Below are positions 55,035-64,000 of a DNA stretch of 64,000 nt, piece after piece. Source of the stretch: CBDUEF01 sp018063485 (lineage in GTDB: Bacteria > Pseudomonadota > Alphaproteobacteria > Rhodobacterales > Rhodobacteraceae); NCBI GenBank assembly GCA_037045435.1, contig JBAOID010000031.1, forward strand, positions 434,001-498,000, read 5' to 3'. The notes beneath the pieces were generated by a model, which worked only from the letters and a program-made list of their open reading frames with translations, did no database searches and was not told where the DNA came from. A program made the position numbers and the translations under genes. Position 1 is the stretch's first letter. The number at the start of each line of letters is the position of its first letter.

Positions 55035-56186
55035 ATGACGCTCAGAAAGACCCTGACCCTCACCGTCCTCGCATTCGGGCTTGCCGCCCCTGCGCTGGCC
55101 GAGGACTTGATCATCGGCCTCGACACCGCACAAACCGGCAGTTTTGCCCCCTATGATCAACCATCCCTTGCAGGTTTTCAGATGCGGGTGGATGAAATCA
55201 ACGCCGCTGGTGGCATCGCGGGCAAATTCCCAATCAAGCTGATCGCCAAAGACACCCGTTCGGACGCGGCGCAAACCGCCTTGGTGGCGCAGGAATTGGT
55301 GGATGCCGGGGTGCAGATCGTGATCACTCCCTGCGATGCCGATCCTTCCATCGCAGCGGGAATGATCACTCAAGCGGCGGGTATCCCTGCGTTTTCCTTC
55401 TGCGCCACAACGCCAACGCTGCCGCTGGCCGTCGGGGATTACATGTTTGGCAACTATCCCGCCGATAACGTGCAAGCCGCGATGCTGGCAGGTTTTGCCA
55501 CCGAACAGGGCTACAAATCCGCCTATATCCTGACCTCACCCGACTCTGCCTATACGCTGAAACTGCCGCAATATTTCGGTCAGGCCTTCACCGCCAAAGG
55601 CGGCACCTTGCTGGGCGAAGGCAGTTTTGCGATGGGACAACAGGATTTCAGCGCCGAAGTCACCAAGATTGCAGCGATGGACCCAAAGCCCGATGTCATC
55701 ATGACAGCGGCCTATGAACCCGACTTCCCCGCCTTCATCCGGCAATTGCGCGGCGCGGGCGTCACGACGCCGGTTCTTGGATCTGACGGCATTGACAGCC
55801 CCACCACCTTTGCGATGGGCGATCTGGTGGAAGGCGTGGTGTTTTCAACCGCTGGCTTTGCCACCGAAGGCAGCCCCCTTGCCGCTTTCAACGCCAAGTA
55901 TAAGGCAAAAACCGGCGAAGAACCGAACACTGTCTATATCGCCAATGGCTACGATCTGGGCACCGTGATCGAAGCCGCCGTCACCAAGGCCGACAGCCTT
56001 GATCCCAAGGCCATCCGCGACGCCATTGCCAGCCTTGAAAATGTTCAGGGCGTGACCGGACCGATCACCTATGCGGGCACCATGGGGATGCCGTTGCGCT
56101 CGGTTTCGCTGGTGCGCATCAGCGGGGGCAACCGCGAGCTGGTGGCGCAGGGCGCCCCTGCTGCGGCCGATGTTCCCGCTCCCTGA
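55035..56186 (+). CDS. Liv-type periplasmic substrate-binding protein
   Basis: A 383-residue binding protein with a signal peptide (1-22, ALAE). GLDTAQTGSFAPYDQPSLAG and DEINAAGGIAGKFPIKLIA are the opening of the Leu/Ile/Val-binding fold, type I. Many relatives bind ureas, amides or amino-acid derivatives. GGGAGAAG upstream of ATG 55035 sets the start. It is followed by a strong hairpin. Confidence 0.9.
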   Translation: MTLRKTLTLTVLAFGLAAPALAEDLIIGLDTAQTGSFAPYDQPSLAGFQMRVDEINAAGGIAGKFPIKLIAKDTRSDAAQTALVAQELVDAGVQIVITPCDADPSIAAGMITQAAGIPAFSFCATTPTLPLAVGDYMFGNYPADNVQAAMLAGFATEQGYKSAYILTSPDSAYTLKLPQYFGQAFTAKGGTLLGEGSFAMGQQDFSAEVTKIAAMDPKPDVIMTAAYEPDFPAFIRQLRGAGVTTPVLGSDGIDSPTTFAMGDLVEGVVFSTAGFATEGSPLAAFNAKYKAKTGEEPNTVYIANGYDLGTVIEAAVTKADSLDPKAIRDAIASLENVQGVTGPITYAGTMGMPLRSVSLVRISGGNRELVAQGAPAAADVPAP

Positions 56187-56197
56187 TCCAACCGCTT

Positions 56198-56225
56198 TCC
56201 GGCCCCCACCAATCCGGGGGCCGGA
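56198..56225 (+). terminator. Perfect 10-bp hairpin after the Liv-type binding-protein gene
   Basis: TCCGGCCCCC (56198-56207) pairs perfectly with GGGGGCCGGA (56216-56225) around an 8-base loop. No T-run follows. It may stabilise the binding-protein transcript relative to the downstream ATPase and permease. Confidence 0.6.
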
Positions 56226-56251
56226 CACCGCATATCCGCGAAGGACCAACC

Positions 56252-56974
56252 ATGACCAGCCTCGCCCCCCTTCTTGACGTATCAAACCTTACCGTCAGCT
56301 ACGGTGCGGTTGATGCCGTGCGTGGGATCGACCTGACAGTTGCAAAGGGTGAGATCGTCACGCTGCTGGGCGCGAATGGGGCTGGCAAAAGTTCAACTCT
56401 CAACGCATTGGTGGGCATGGCCCCTCGCAAGGCGCAACGTCTGCGCTTTCGTGGTCAGAACATCGCGACCCTGCCAACCGAGATGATCGTGCGCCAGGGC
56501 ATGACGCTGGTTCCCGAAGGCCGCCGCATTTTCCCCACCTTGACCGTTGCCGAGCATTTGCTCCTGGGCGGTGCCAAACACGCTGCACGCGGATCACTGT
56601 CCGAGACCGAAGCCGATATGCTGACCCTGTTCCCGATCCTCGGAGAGCGGCTGCACCAGAAGGCCGGATCGCTTTCGGGGGGCGAACAGCAGATGCTGGC
56701 GATTGCCCGCGCGCTGATGTCCTCGCCCGATCTGCTGTTGCTGGATGAACCCTCGCTGGGGCTGGCACCGCAGGTGGTTGACCGTATCTTCACCCTGATT
56801 TCCGATCTGCGTGCGCGCGGGCTGACCATTCTGCTGGTCGAACAGAATGTGGCGCTGGCGCTGGAAATCGCCGACCGCGGCTATGTAATGGTAAATGGTC
56901 GCATCGAGATCACGGGATCGGCTGGCGATCTTATCGCCTCACCCGAAATCCGCGACGCCTATCTGGGAGCCTGA
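56252..56974 (+). CDS. Liv-type ABC transporter ATP-binding protein (LivF-like)
   Basis: The second ATPase, 240 residues. Walker A GANGAGKSS near 44, signature LSGGEQQMLAIARAL, Walker B LLLDEPSLGLAP and H-loop LLVEQN, the LivF form with Gln instead of His. It starts behind AAGGA 4-8 bases before ATG 56252 and is followed immediately by LivH. Confidence 0.93.
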   Translation: MTSLAPLLDVSNLTVSYGAVDAVRGIDLTVAKGEIVTLLGANGAGKSSTLNALVGMAPRKAQRLRFRGQNIATLPTEMIVRQGMTLVPEGRRIFPTLTVAEHLLLGGAKHAARGSLSETEADMLTLFPILGERLHQKAGSLSGGEQQMLAIARALMSSPDLLLLDEPSLGLAPQVVDRIFTLISDLRARGLTILLVEQNVALALEIADRGYVMVNGRIEITGSAGDLIASPEIRDAYLGA

Positions 56975-56975
56975 A

Positions 56976-57863
56976 GTGGACCTTTTCCTGCAGCAAATCC
57001 TGAACGCACTCAGCCTTGGCGGCACCTATGCGCTGTTGGCTCTGGGCCTTGCAGTGGTGTTTTCGATCATCGGGCTGATCAATTTTGCCCATGGCGAATT
57101 GATGACGGTGGCGGGCTATGTCATGGCATTCTCGCTGGCGGCCACTGTGCCCTTTCCCTTTGCCATCGCACTGGCAGTCGCGGCCCCGGTGGTGCTGGCC
57201 ATGGCAATGGAGCGGATCGCCTTTCGGCCGGTGCGCGGGGCCAGCGGCACCACGCTGCTGCTGACCAGCTTTGCGGTCAGCGCCATCCTGCGCGTGCTGT
57301 TTCAGAACTTCATCTCGGCGCGCCCGGTGCCGGTGCCGATGCCCGCTGCCCTGTCGGGGGTGATCAGGATCGGATCGCTGCATCTGGGGATCATCCAGTC
57401 AATCTCGATTGCCACTACCGCGCTGATGCTGCTCGGCTTGACGCTGTTTTTGAACCGCACCGTTGCCGGACGTGCGATGCGTGCCGCCTCCGAGGATTTC
57501 GCCATCGTCCGCCTGATGGGCCTGCGCGCCAATGGCGTAGTCGCCACCGCTTTCGCCATCTCGGGTCTGCTGGCCGGTGTGGCCGGGTTGCTTTGGGTGG
57601 CGCAGCGCGGCTCGGTCGATCCGCTGATGGGCTTTTTGCCGGTGCTCAAGGCCTTCATCGCGGCGATCATCGGCGGCCTTGGCAGTCTGACCGGCGCGGT
57701 GGCTGGCGGGTTCTTGCTGGGCTTCATCGAGGTGATGCTTCAAGCATGGCTGCCCGATACCTTGCTGCCCTATCGCGATGCCTTTTCGATCATGCTGGTG
57801 ATCGGTGTGCTGCTATTTCGCCCGCAAGGCCTGTTGGCGCGCAAGACTGTGCTGAAACTATGA
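56976..57863 (+). CDS. Liv-type ABC transporter permease (LivH-like)
   Basis: A 295-residue permease with eight to nine helices. Opening FLQQILNALSLGGTYALLAL and IIGLINFAHGELMTVAGY are diagnostic of LivH. I use GTG 56976 directly behind the LivF stop; the upstream frame is antisense to nothing but lies inside LivF. The EAA-like region AMRAASEDFAIVRLMG is conserved. It completes the four-subunit importer. Confidence 0.93.
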   Translation: MDLFLQQILNALSLGGTYALLALGLAVVFSIIGLINFAHGELMTVAGYVMAFSLAATVPFPFAIALAVAAPVVLAMAMERIAFRPVRGASGTTLLLTSFAVSAILRVLFQNFISARPVPVPMPAALSGVIRIGSLHLGIIQSISIATTALMLLGLTLFLNRTVAGRAMRAASEDFAIVRLMGLRANGVVATAFAISGLLAGVAGLLWVAQRGSVDPLMGFLPVLKAFIAAIIGGLGSLTGAVAGGFLLGFIEVMLQAWLPDTLLPYRDAFSIMLVIGVLLFRPQGLLARKTVLKL

Positions 57864-57952
57864 CACAACGCACCTCAAGGGCCAGACGCGCCGACCTGCG
57901 GCCAGAGCGCGGTGCCGGGCGAATGGTGCAAGCAAACCAGCCGCATCCGTAA
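57860..57952 (+). pseudogene. 30-codon remnant coupled to LivH
   Basis: ATG 57860 overlaps the LivH stop. The frame reads MTQRTSRARRADLRPERGAG and stops at 57952. The coupling suggests a further operon gene once began here, but the rest is not recognisable and the opposite-strand deiminase gene begins its 3' end at 57999. Low confidence. Confidence 0.25.
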
Positions 57953-57998
57953 CCACCGCGCCAGCAGACAGCGCGGCGGTCAATTTCTCAATCAGCGC

Positions 57999-58925
57999 TC
58001 ACGCGGCCTCGCGCCGCAACGCCTGCGCCATGCAGTGAATGCCGCCGCCGGTTTTCGAGATTTCCTGCATATCCACCGCCGCCACCTCAAACCCGCGCGC
58101 GCGCAACTGATCAATCAAGGATCTGGATGAGGTTGGTGCGATCACGCGGTCGCGGCCCAAGGACATGAAATTGCAGCCCAAAGCCATGGTGTCGCGGAAC
58201 GGAACGTCGATGATCTCATGCCCCTTGGCGCGCAACCAGTCGACAATGCCCGGCTCGGTGCAATCAAGGCACACGGCGGTCAGCTTTTCGGCAATCGGCA
58301 CCACCATCAGATCAATATGCACATAATATTCGTCAATAAAGGCCAGCCGCACCTCCCAGCCCTCGGCTTCAAACCAGCCTTGCACCTGCCGCGCGCCCTC
58401 TTCCTGGGTGCGCGCGCCGCCGCAGCCGATCAAGACGCAGCCGTCTTCGATCACGTTGAAATCGCCACCCTCAAAGGTGCCCGCTGTCACCATGTCATAA
58501 ATCGGGATGCCCAACTGTTCATAGCTGCGGATCGCCGCGTAATTCTCGCCGCGTCGCCACCACTGCGCCATTGCGGTGATGATGGCCCCGTAAGGCGTCA
58601 TCACCGAGGAATCACGGGCATAAACCTGCATCGGCAGCTCGCTTTGCGGGGTGTGCATATGCACTTTGACGCCGAAATGCTGATAGGCCGAGACCAGTTC
58701 GGCGTGCTGCGCCTGCGCCACCTGAATGTTGCAGGGTGCCTCGCGCAGGTGTTTGCGCGACAGGCTTGATGTCGACAGATGCCGCAGATGCGCCGGCGAT
58801 CCCAGCAGCACATCCACCAAGGGATCGGTCTCATTGGCAAAGCCCCAGCCCTTCAATCGCGGGGTGTTGCCGCCCGGTGAACGGCGTTGCAGGCTGAACG
58901 CATTCGCTTTGGTCAGATCAATCAT
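57999..58925 (-). CDS. Arginine deiminase / dimethylargininase-like hydrolase (amidinotransferase fold)
   Basis: A 308-residue guanidino-group-modifying enzyme. EGGDF in TFEGGDFNVIEDG and the histidine in DEYYVHIDLMV are active-site features, and Cys298 in GGGIHCM near the C-terminus is the expected nucleophile. Family members hydrolyse arginine, methylarginines or related guanidines, or transfer amidino groups. It lies 12 bp downstream of the M20 gene on the minus strand, so the two are probably one unit. The substrate is not known. Confidence 0.87.
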   Translation of the reverse strand: MIDLTKANAFSLQRRSPGGNTPRLKGWGFANETDPLVDVLLGSPAHLRHLSTSSLSRKHLREAPCNIQVAQAQHAELVSAYQHFGVKVHMHTPQSELPMQVYARDSSVMTPYGAIITAMAQWWRRGENYAAIRSYEQLGIPIYDMVTAGTFEGGDFNVIEDGCVLIGCGGARTQEEGARQVQGWFEAEGWEVRLAFIDEYYVHIDLMVVPIAEKLTAVCLDCTEPGIVDWLRAKGHEIIDVPFRDTMALGCNFMSLGRDRVIAPTSSRSLIDQLRARGFEVAAVDMQEISKTGGGIHCMAQALRREAA

Positions 58926-58937
58926 CGGTTATTCCTT

Positions 58938-60507
58938 TCAGGCGCCGGGCATGGTGGAAGGTATCCACCAATCGCGCCCGCGCGCAGTGGTTACATATTC
59001 AGGCCAACGAAAATGGATCGGGGGCGCATAGTCGCACAAAGGCGGGCACCAATGCGTGCCACCCACCCCGCCGCCAGTGCGTTCGTTGAATTCGGCCATG
59101 GCCGCATCACGGGCGGATTTATCCTCCAACAGGCGCAAGGCCGACAATGCCAGAACCTTGGCAGCCGTCCGCACCATTGGATCAATCGTCGCCGGTATGC
59201 CGCCCAAGGCGTTCATAACCCAGGCCGGATAAGCCCCCCCAGCGGATTTCAATGCCGGGCGCGCGATGTAGAAACGCGCCGTCGGCGTGTGCCAGGTCAT
59301 ATCGGTGTAATCATCCGAGGTCGAATTAAGCTGCGACGGCGGCAGATCGTGGCGCAAAATCGCCTCGGCCTCGATCGGCGCAATCAAGCGACTGCACTCC
59401 TCCAGAAACGGCTCGGCCATCGGCTCCATCCCCAGATTGCGCTGAATTTCCTGCGCAACACCAACCGCCTCGGCCCCCCAAACCGGCGCGCCAACCGCTT
59501 GCAACGCCTGCCAAACCGTTCCGGCAATGGCGTGATTGGCCAGACCGTGGCGCGATTTGCACACCCAATGGCGCTCATACCGGCAGCCCGTCAAAGCCGC
59601 CGCTGCCGCCGCATTCCGGTCCAGCACCGCCGTGATCTGCTCGGCCATCGCCAGTGTCGGCACCCGCATCATATATTGAATCTCGGCCAGACCCGCTGGC
59701 AGATTATCCGCCGTCGCCTGCCCCGCCGTCAGAATCGCCTCGGAAATCGACCAGCCGCCCTGATGCGGCAGCATCGCCTCGCGCAGCAGCTTTGAGGTTT
59801 GATACATCAGCACCAACGCATCATTGGCCCCCGGCGCGCGCACCGCCGAATGGGATTGCGGGATCGGCGCGCCGTCCGCTGCCCCCCAGCCTTCAGGCGC
59901 ATCGCAGATAAAGCGGTAGATCATCGAATACCCCGCCCCACAGTGCGTATCCCAGCGCACCGTGTTGCACATCGGCAGCATGTAGAACGGATGGAATGAC
60001 AGCATCGCCGCCAGCCCATCATAATAGCCCTTGGCCGCGTGAATGGGCTTTGATCCGCGCACCTTTTCCGCAGGCTCGCCCATGAACCGCAAGCCGCCGC
60101 GGATACCATGCTTCTCCATCGCCGCTTTCGTCGCAAGCAGCCCGCCCAGCCCCGACATGCCAAGTCCCGAATGCGGATCGGTATGCCCGCCCGCCTGAAA
60201 TCCCAAGCCCTCACGCGGTTCGCGTCGGGTTGACGCCGCCTGACAATTGCCCGGCACCGCATCATATTCGGCGTAAAGCCCGATGATCGGCATCTCGCCC
60301 GACCCCACCTCATTGCGCCATTCGGCGCAAAAGGCGGTCGGCATCCCGCCAGAGCCTTCCTCAACGCGTAAACCCTTCGCCGCGCAGGGTTTTCACATAC
60401 CAGGCGACAGATTGATACTCGCGCCACGCCGTCTCGGCATAACCGAATATGCGTGCGCAGCCTTCGGACAGGAACGCCGCGCGCTCATCCACATGAGCAA
60501 CAGCCAT
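58938..60507 (-). CDS. M20-family amidohydrolase (AbgB-like), one frameshift
   Basis: A metal-dependent amidohydrolase related to the aminobenzoyl-glutamate hydrolase subunit. IGLYAEYDAVPGNCQ and GGHTDPHSGLGMSG hold the metal ligands, FMGEPAEKVRGSKP follows, and a dimerisation domain lies in the middle. The N-terminal 45 residues (MAVAHVDERAAFLSEGCARI) lie in another frame: one extra base at about 60369 breaks the join before VEEGSGGMPTAFCA. Corrected length is about 522 residues. The start at ATG 60507 is the most likely; no strong ribosome-binding site is seen. It precedes the deiminase-like gene by 12 bp. Confidence 0.85.
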
Positions 60508-60673
60508 GGGACTGGGCGGCACTGAGCTTCATGGCACTCTCCATTTTTCAGGCAGTAAGCGACAGGGCATCGCGCAAAAAAAGTGAAACCTTTTCTTGAT
60601 GTATGTGAATCATTTTCACCAAATGACAAAATTCCCCCCTATGCTTGCCCCCATGGATCAAGAGTAGCAGACA

Positions 60674-61631
60674 ATGCGGATACCCTCAACTCAAGCCATG
60701 CGCGCGCTGGAAAGTTTCGCACGCCTTGGCTCGGTCTGGCAGGCGGCCGAGGAAATCAACCTGACCCGCAGCGCCATCAGCCACCAGTTGCGCCAATTGG
60801 AGCGCGATCTGGGTTTTACCCTGTTCAACCGCATTGGCACCCGTGTCGAACTCACCCCGCAGGGTCTGGCTTATGCTGTCCGAAATTCGCCGCGCCCTCT
60901 CGGCCATCTCCGACGCCGCCGCGCGCAATTGCGGGCGCGGCGTCAGCGGCACGCTTACCGTCAGTTGCACCCCCGGTTTTGCCTCATCCTGGCTGTGCCC
61001 AAAGGTCGGGCGCTTCCGCGAGGCCTGCCCCGATGTCGAATTTGCGCATCGTCACCCCGCGCCGGCTTGAAGATGTATCCACCCCCGAAGTTGATCTTTT
61101 CATCAGCTTTTCCGGCCGGAAACCATCCCGGCATGCAGGTGGAACTGCTGCAAGAGGTCGAATTCACCCCGCTGTGCAGCCCGGCCTTGATGAACCGGCT
61201 GAGCCTGTCAAAACCAGCGGATGCCTTGCGCGCGGGCCTGATGCATCTGTCTGATCACGACGATTGGCTGGCATGGTTCCGGCTTGCCGGGCTGGACGAG
61301 AGCCGCGCCCGCACTGGCCTGGTGTTCAGCGACATGAACCTGGTCTATTCCGCCTGCCTTGCCTCGCAAGGCATCGCGATGGGCGATGAGTTCATCTGTT
61401 ACGAGGCGATGAGCATCGGGACAGCTGGTGCGGCCCTTCGATGTTGCGATCCGCTCACCACGATCTTATTTTCTGGTCGATCCCGCGGCGAGCCGTGCAC
61501 TCAAGCCGGTGGTCGCGGCCTTTCGCGACTGGCTGATCGGAGGAGCTTCCCCGATATCTGCGGTAAAGTATCCGTATCGACAAATTAGATTTGTCAGCCG
61601 GCTTGAAAACATTTCAGTTGCTTGCCGTTGA
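60674..61631 (+). pseudogene. LysR-family regulator, four or five frameshifts
   Basis: The N-terminus is a LysR helix-turn-helix: ALESFARLGSVWQAAEEINL and TRSAISHQLRQLERDLG. Later pieces lie in all three frames: EIRRALSAISDAAARN (about 60888), LRIVTPRRLEDVSTPEVDLFI (about 61035), GNHPGMQVELLQEVEFTPLC to about 61420, and RPFDVAIRSPRSYFLVDP from 61428. Each join needs removal of one base (near 60886, 61041, 61110, 61402). It is divergent from the M20 gene by 166 bp and probably regulates that side or the following transporter. Real decay or dense errors cannot be told apart. Confidence 0.8.
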
Positions 61632-61671
61632 ATCCCGCACTCCTATGCTTTAGTCTTGACGGAGATGTCCA

Positions 61672-62727
61672 ATGCCCCAGACGACCAAGGCCGCAGAAAT
61701 CACCGCGCAAGGTATCTGCAAAACCTACGGCAGCTTCAGTGCATCTGCAAAGACGTCAGCCTGACGGTCGGGCGCGGAGAGTTTCTGACCCTGCTGGGCC
61801 CGAGCGGATCGGGCAAGACCACTTTTCTGATGATTCTTGGCCGGGTTTGAGGCCGCCAGTGCCGGGCGGCTGATGCTCGAACGGGCGCAGATGTCACCCA
61901 TTCCCCCGCCGAGGCACGGGCGTTTGGCATGGTTTTTCAAGGCTACGCGCTGTTCCCGCATATGACGGTGAAGACAGAACATCGCCTTCCCGCTCAAGGT
62001 GCAGCGCCGCAGCGGCACCGAGATCAAGCGCCGCACCGATGAGATGATCGAGATGGTCGGCCTTGCCGGTCATGGCCACAAGCGCCCCTCGGGCCTGTCG
62101 GGCGGCCAGCAACAGCGCGTTGCTCTGGCCCGCGCCCTGGCCTATGAGCCGCACCGCACTTTTGCTCGATGAGCCATTCTCGGCGCTCGACAAGAACTTG
62201 CGCGGCCAGATGCAGGACGAGGTGCGCCGCCTGCACCGCGAGATCGGCACCACCTTCATCTTCGTGACCCACGATCAATCCGAAGCGCTTGCGCTGTCCA
62301 GCCGTGTGGCGATTTTCGATCATGGCAAGCTGCAACAGATCGCCGCCCCGCGCGTGGTCTATGAGCGCCCTGCCAGCCGGTTTGTTGCGGAGTTTCTGGG
62401 CGATATCAACATATTGCCGTTGACGAACGGGCAATTCGAGGGCGTCGCGGTCCGCGCGGGCACCGATGCAGGCCCAACCAGCGGCATTCTTGGGGTGCGC
62501 CCAGAATACATGAAACTGCACCACGACCAAACCCGAAACCGGCAACGCCATTGTCGCCCGGCTGGAGGATCTGACCTATCTCGGCTCGGAAACCCGGCTG
62601 CTGCTGCGCACCACAGGGCGGCGCGCCGCTGATCTTGCAAATGCCGACCTCGACACTGCCGGAGGGGCTGGCCGCTGGCAGCGAAGTTTGGGCCGGATGG
62701 CCCATCGAACGGGGCTTGTATCTGTAA
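61672..62727 (+). pseudogene. Spermidine/putrescine-type ABC ATPase, at least six frameshifts
   Basis: Pieces of a PotA-like ATPase in three frames: AAEITAQGICKTYGSF at the start, KDVSLTVGRGEFLTLLGPSG with Walker A, AFGMVFQGYALFPHMTV, LSGGQQQRVALARALAYEP, LLLDEPFSALDKNLRGQMQD, FVTHDQSEALALSSRVAIFD and the TOBE end up to 62727. Joins near 61740, 61840, 61880, 61975, 62150, 62528 and 62613 each need one or two bases removed. All sequence between joins is well conserved. It belongs with the binding protein at 62773 and the permease at 63912. Confidence 0.82.
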
Positions 62728-62772
62728 AGATTTGCGTTCGGAAAAACAGGACACAACAAGGGAGAGACGACA

Positions 62773-63861
62773 ATGATCAACAACGATGATGGCCGCACAT
62801 CCGCCAAGGTGACGCGGCGGGGCTTCACTCAGATGGCGCTGATGCTGATGGGAACCTCTGTGCTGGCGCTGCGCGGATCACCGCTGCGCGCCGAAGGTGG
62901 GCAACTGGTTTTTGTCAACTGGGGCGGCGACGCGGGCACTGCCTATGACAAGGCCTATGGCGCGCCCTTCAAGGCTGCCACCGGCATTGAGGTGAAACAA
63001 GACGGCTCTGGTCCGACCGAAGGCGCGATTGCTGCCCAGATCGAAAGTGGCAAACCAAGCTGGGACATCGTGGATGTGGATCCTTTCTCGGCTGAAACGC
63101 TGGGCAAAAAGGGCATGATGGAGCCGATTGATTACACCATCGTCGACAAGACCAAGATGCGCGAGGGCTTTGTCTGGGAATATTCGGCCTCGTCCTATTT
63201 CTTCTCTTATATCATCGCCTATGACGCCAAGAAATACGGTGACACTCCGCCAACCAGCATGGCCGATTTCTTTGATATGGAGAAATTCCCCGGCAAGCGC
63301 GCCATGTATAAATGGGGTTCGGGGATGTGGGAGGCTCTGCTTCTGGGCGATGGCGTTGCCGCAGCCGACCTCTACCCGCTGGATATCGATCGGGCACATA
63401 AAAAGCTGGCAGCGTTCAAGGACAATGTTGTGGCCTTTTGGGGCGGCGGCTCGGAAAGCCAGTCTCTGCTGTTGAACGGCGATGCTTCGATGGCGCTGAT
63501 CTGGTCCACCCGCGCGCGCCTGATCGAAGAGGATTCCAAAGGGGACGTGAAGTTCATCTGGAACCAAGGGCTGGTCTCACCGGGGGCAATGGGCGTGCTG
63601 AAAGGCAATCCGGGCGGCAAAGACAACGCAATGAAGTTCATCGCCGCAGCACAGGATCCTGCCGAACAGCTCGTCATGTTCGACATGCTGGGGCAAGGGC
63701 CTGCCAACCCGGCAACCGATGCGTTGATCCCGGCGGATGCGGCGCGGTTCAACCCGGTGGACCCGGCCAATTTCGCGGTGCAGGTGCCGCTGAACATGGC
63801 TTGGTATGAAGAACATTACGGTGCGGCGCTGGACGAATACCTCAAGATCATCTCGGCTTGA
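62773..63861 (+). CDS. Periplasmic substrate-binding protein, spermidine/putrescine type, with Tat-like signal
   Basis: A 362-residue exported protein. The N-terminus contains VTRRGFTQM followed by a hydrophobic stretch, a twin-arginine signal; the mature part opens VFVNWGGDAGTAYDKAYGAP and has EGAIAAQIESGKPSWDIVDVD, typical of extracellular family-1-like PotD relatives. GGGAGAGACG precedes ATG 62773. The gene is intact although its ATPase neighbour is full of breaks. Substrate unknown. Confidence 0.9.
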   Translation: MINNDDGRTSAKVTRRGFTQMALMLMGTSVLALRGSPLRAEGGQLVFVNWGGDAGTAYDKAYGAPFKAATGIEVKQDGSGPTEGAIAAQIESGKPSWDIVDVDPFSAETLGKKGMMEPIDYTIVDKTKMREGFVWEYSASSYFFSYIIAYDAKKYGDTPPTSMADFFDMEKFPGKRAMYKWGSGMWEALLLGDGVAAADLYPLDIDRAHKKLAAFKDNVVAFWGGGSESQSLLLNGDASMALIWSTRARLIEEDSKGDVKFIWNQGLVSPGAMGVLKGNPGGKDNAMKFIAAAQDPAEQLVMFDMLGQGPANPATDALIPADAARFNPVDPANFAVQVPLNMAWYEEHYGAALDEYLKIISA

Positions 63862-63867
63862 CACCAC

Positions 63868-63894
63868 TTGCCCCGGCCGCACAGGCCGGGGCAA
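63868..63894 (+). terminator. Perfect 11-bp hairpin after the second polyamine-type binding protein gene
   Basis: TTGCCCCGGCC (63868-63878) pairs perfectly with GGCCGGGGCAA (63884-63894) around GCACA. It lies between the binding protein and the first permease gene. No T-run. Confidence 0.6.
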
Positions 63895-63911
63895 CCCCTT
63901 GAAAGACACCC

Positions 63912-64000
63912 ATGAACCGACTTCCCCGCGCTTTTTTGCTGCTTGGCCCGCTCCTGTTGTTTCTGGGGCTGACCTATATTGTGCCGTTTCTGGGCATCAT
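63912..64000 (+). CDS. ABC permease, PotB-like, truncated by the window end
   Basis: Only the first 29 residues are inside the window: MNRLPRAFLLLGPLLLFLG and the start of helix 1. Position after a PotA-like ATPase and a PotD-like binding protein makes a PotB-type permease the obvious call. Confidence 0.75.
   Translation, partial: MNRLPRAFLLLGPLLLFLGLTYIVPFLGI

Overview
The window looks like one chromosomal stretch of a member of the Rhodobacterales (Alphaproteobacteria). The base composition is GC-rich. Several neighbourhoods are, from memory, typical of that order: SUV3-like helicase / S4 protein / fdxA / carD; pssA with a short psd; a DUF6476 gene beside rluD; and the Anbu operon. I see no CRISPR array, no rRNA and one convincing tRNA.

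Layout. 1-3.6 kb: a broken CPA2 cation antiporter, then divergent cobT and cobS. 3.6-9.9 kb: housekeeping genes (carD, fdxA, S4 protein, helicase, TPR protein, SCP2 protein, hydrolase). 9.9-13.8 kb: a four-gene operon of circularly permuted ATP-grasp, alpha-E, transglutaminase-like and Anbu (bacterial proteasome relative). 14-20.9 kb: pepF, an oxidoreductase, pssA-psd, rpoH, rluD and DUF6476. 20.9-26.3 kb: a B12 salvage operon (btuB-btuF-btuC-btuD-cbiZ) behind a cobalamin riboswitch. 26.5-34.6 kb: a spermidine/putrescine-type ABC transporter with an amidase, then Nudix, DUF1178, a 2Fe-2S ferredoxin and a lipoprotein. 34.6-37.7 kb: a decayed accessory patch holding two IS5-type relics, one IS3-type relic, tRNA-Arg(TCT) beside a degenerate copy of itself, and an aroQ carrying an in-frame stop. 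37.7-45.4 kb: metF/metR with a textbook MetR site, a MarR-EmrA-EmrB efflux operon, an ABC-F ATPase with a candidate attenuator leader, and an inositol-phosphatase-family gene. 45.8-48.9 kb: a quinol-type nitric oxide reductase and a DGC-domain protein. 48.9-60.5 kb: an RpiR-controlled catabolic and transport island (aminotransferase remnant, N-formylglutamate amidohydrolase-like, glutamine-synthetase-like, isochorismatase-like, a Liv-type ABC transporter with a permease-ATPase fusion, arginine-deiminase-like, M20 amidohydrolase). 60.7-64 kb: a LysR gene and a second spermidine/putrescine-type transporter that runs off the window.

Many conserved genes are broken by single extra bases, often in G or C runs. 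Because the change is almost always +1 and the rest of each protein looks well conserved, I read most of these as sequence errors rather than true decay. Exceptions that look like real decay are the aminotransferase remnant, the IS relics and possibly aroQ.

Most interesting items: the leader in front of the ABC-F gene (short ORF plus mutually exclusive antiterminator and terminator hairpins), the Anbu operon, the nitric oxide reductase with His-Asn where His-His is expected at the FeB site, and the RpiR-linked cluster of enzymes that all act on C-N bonds.
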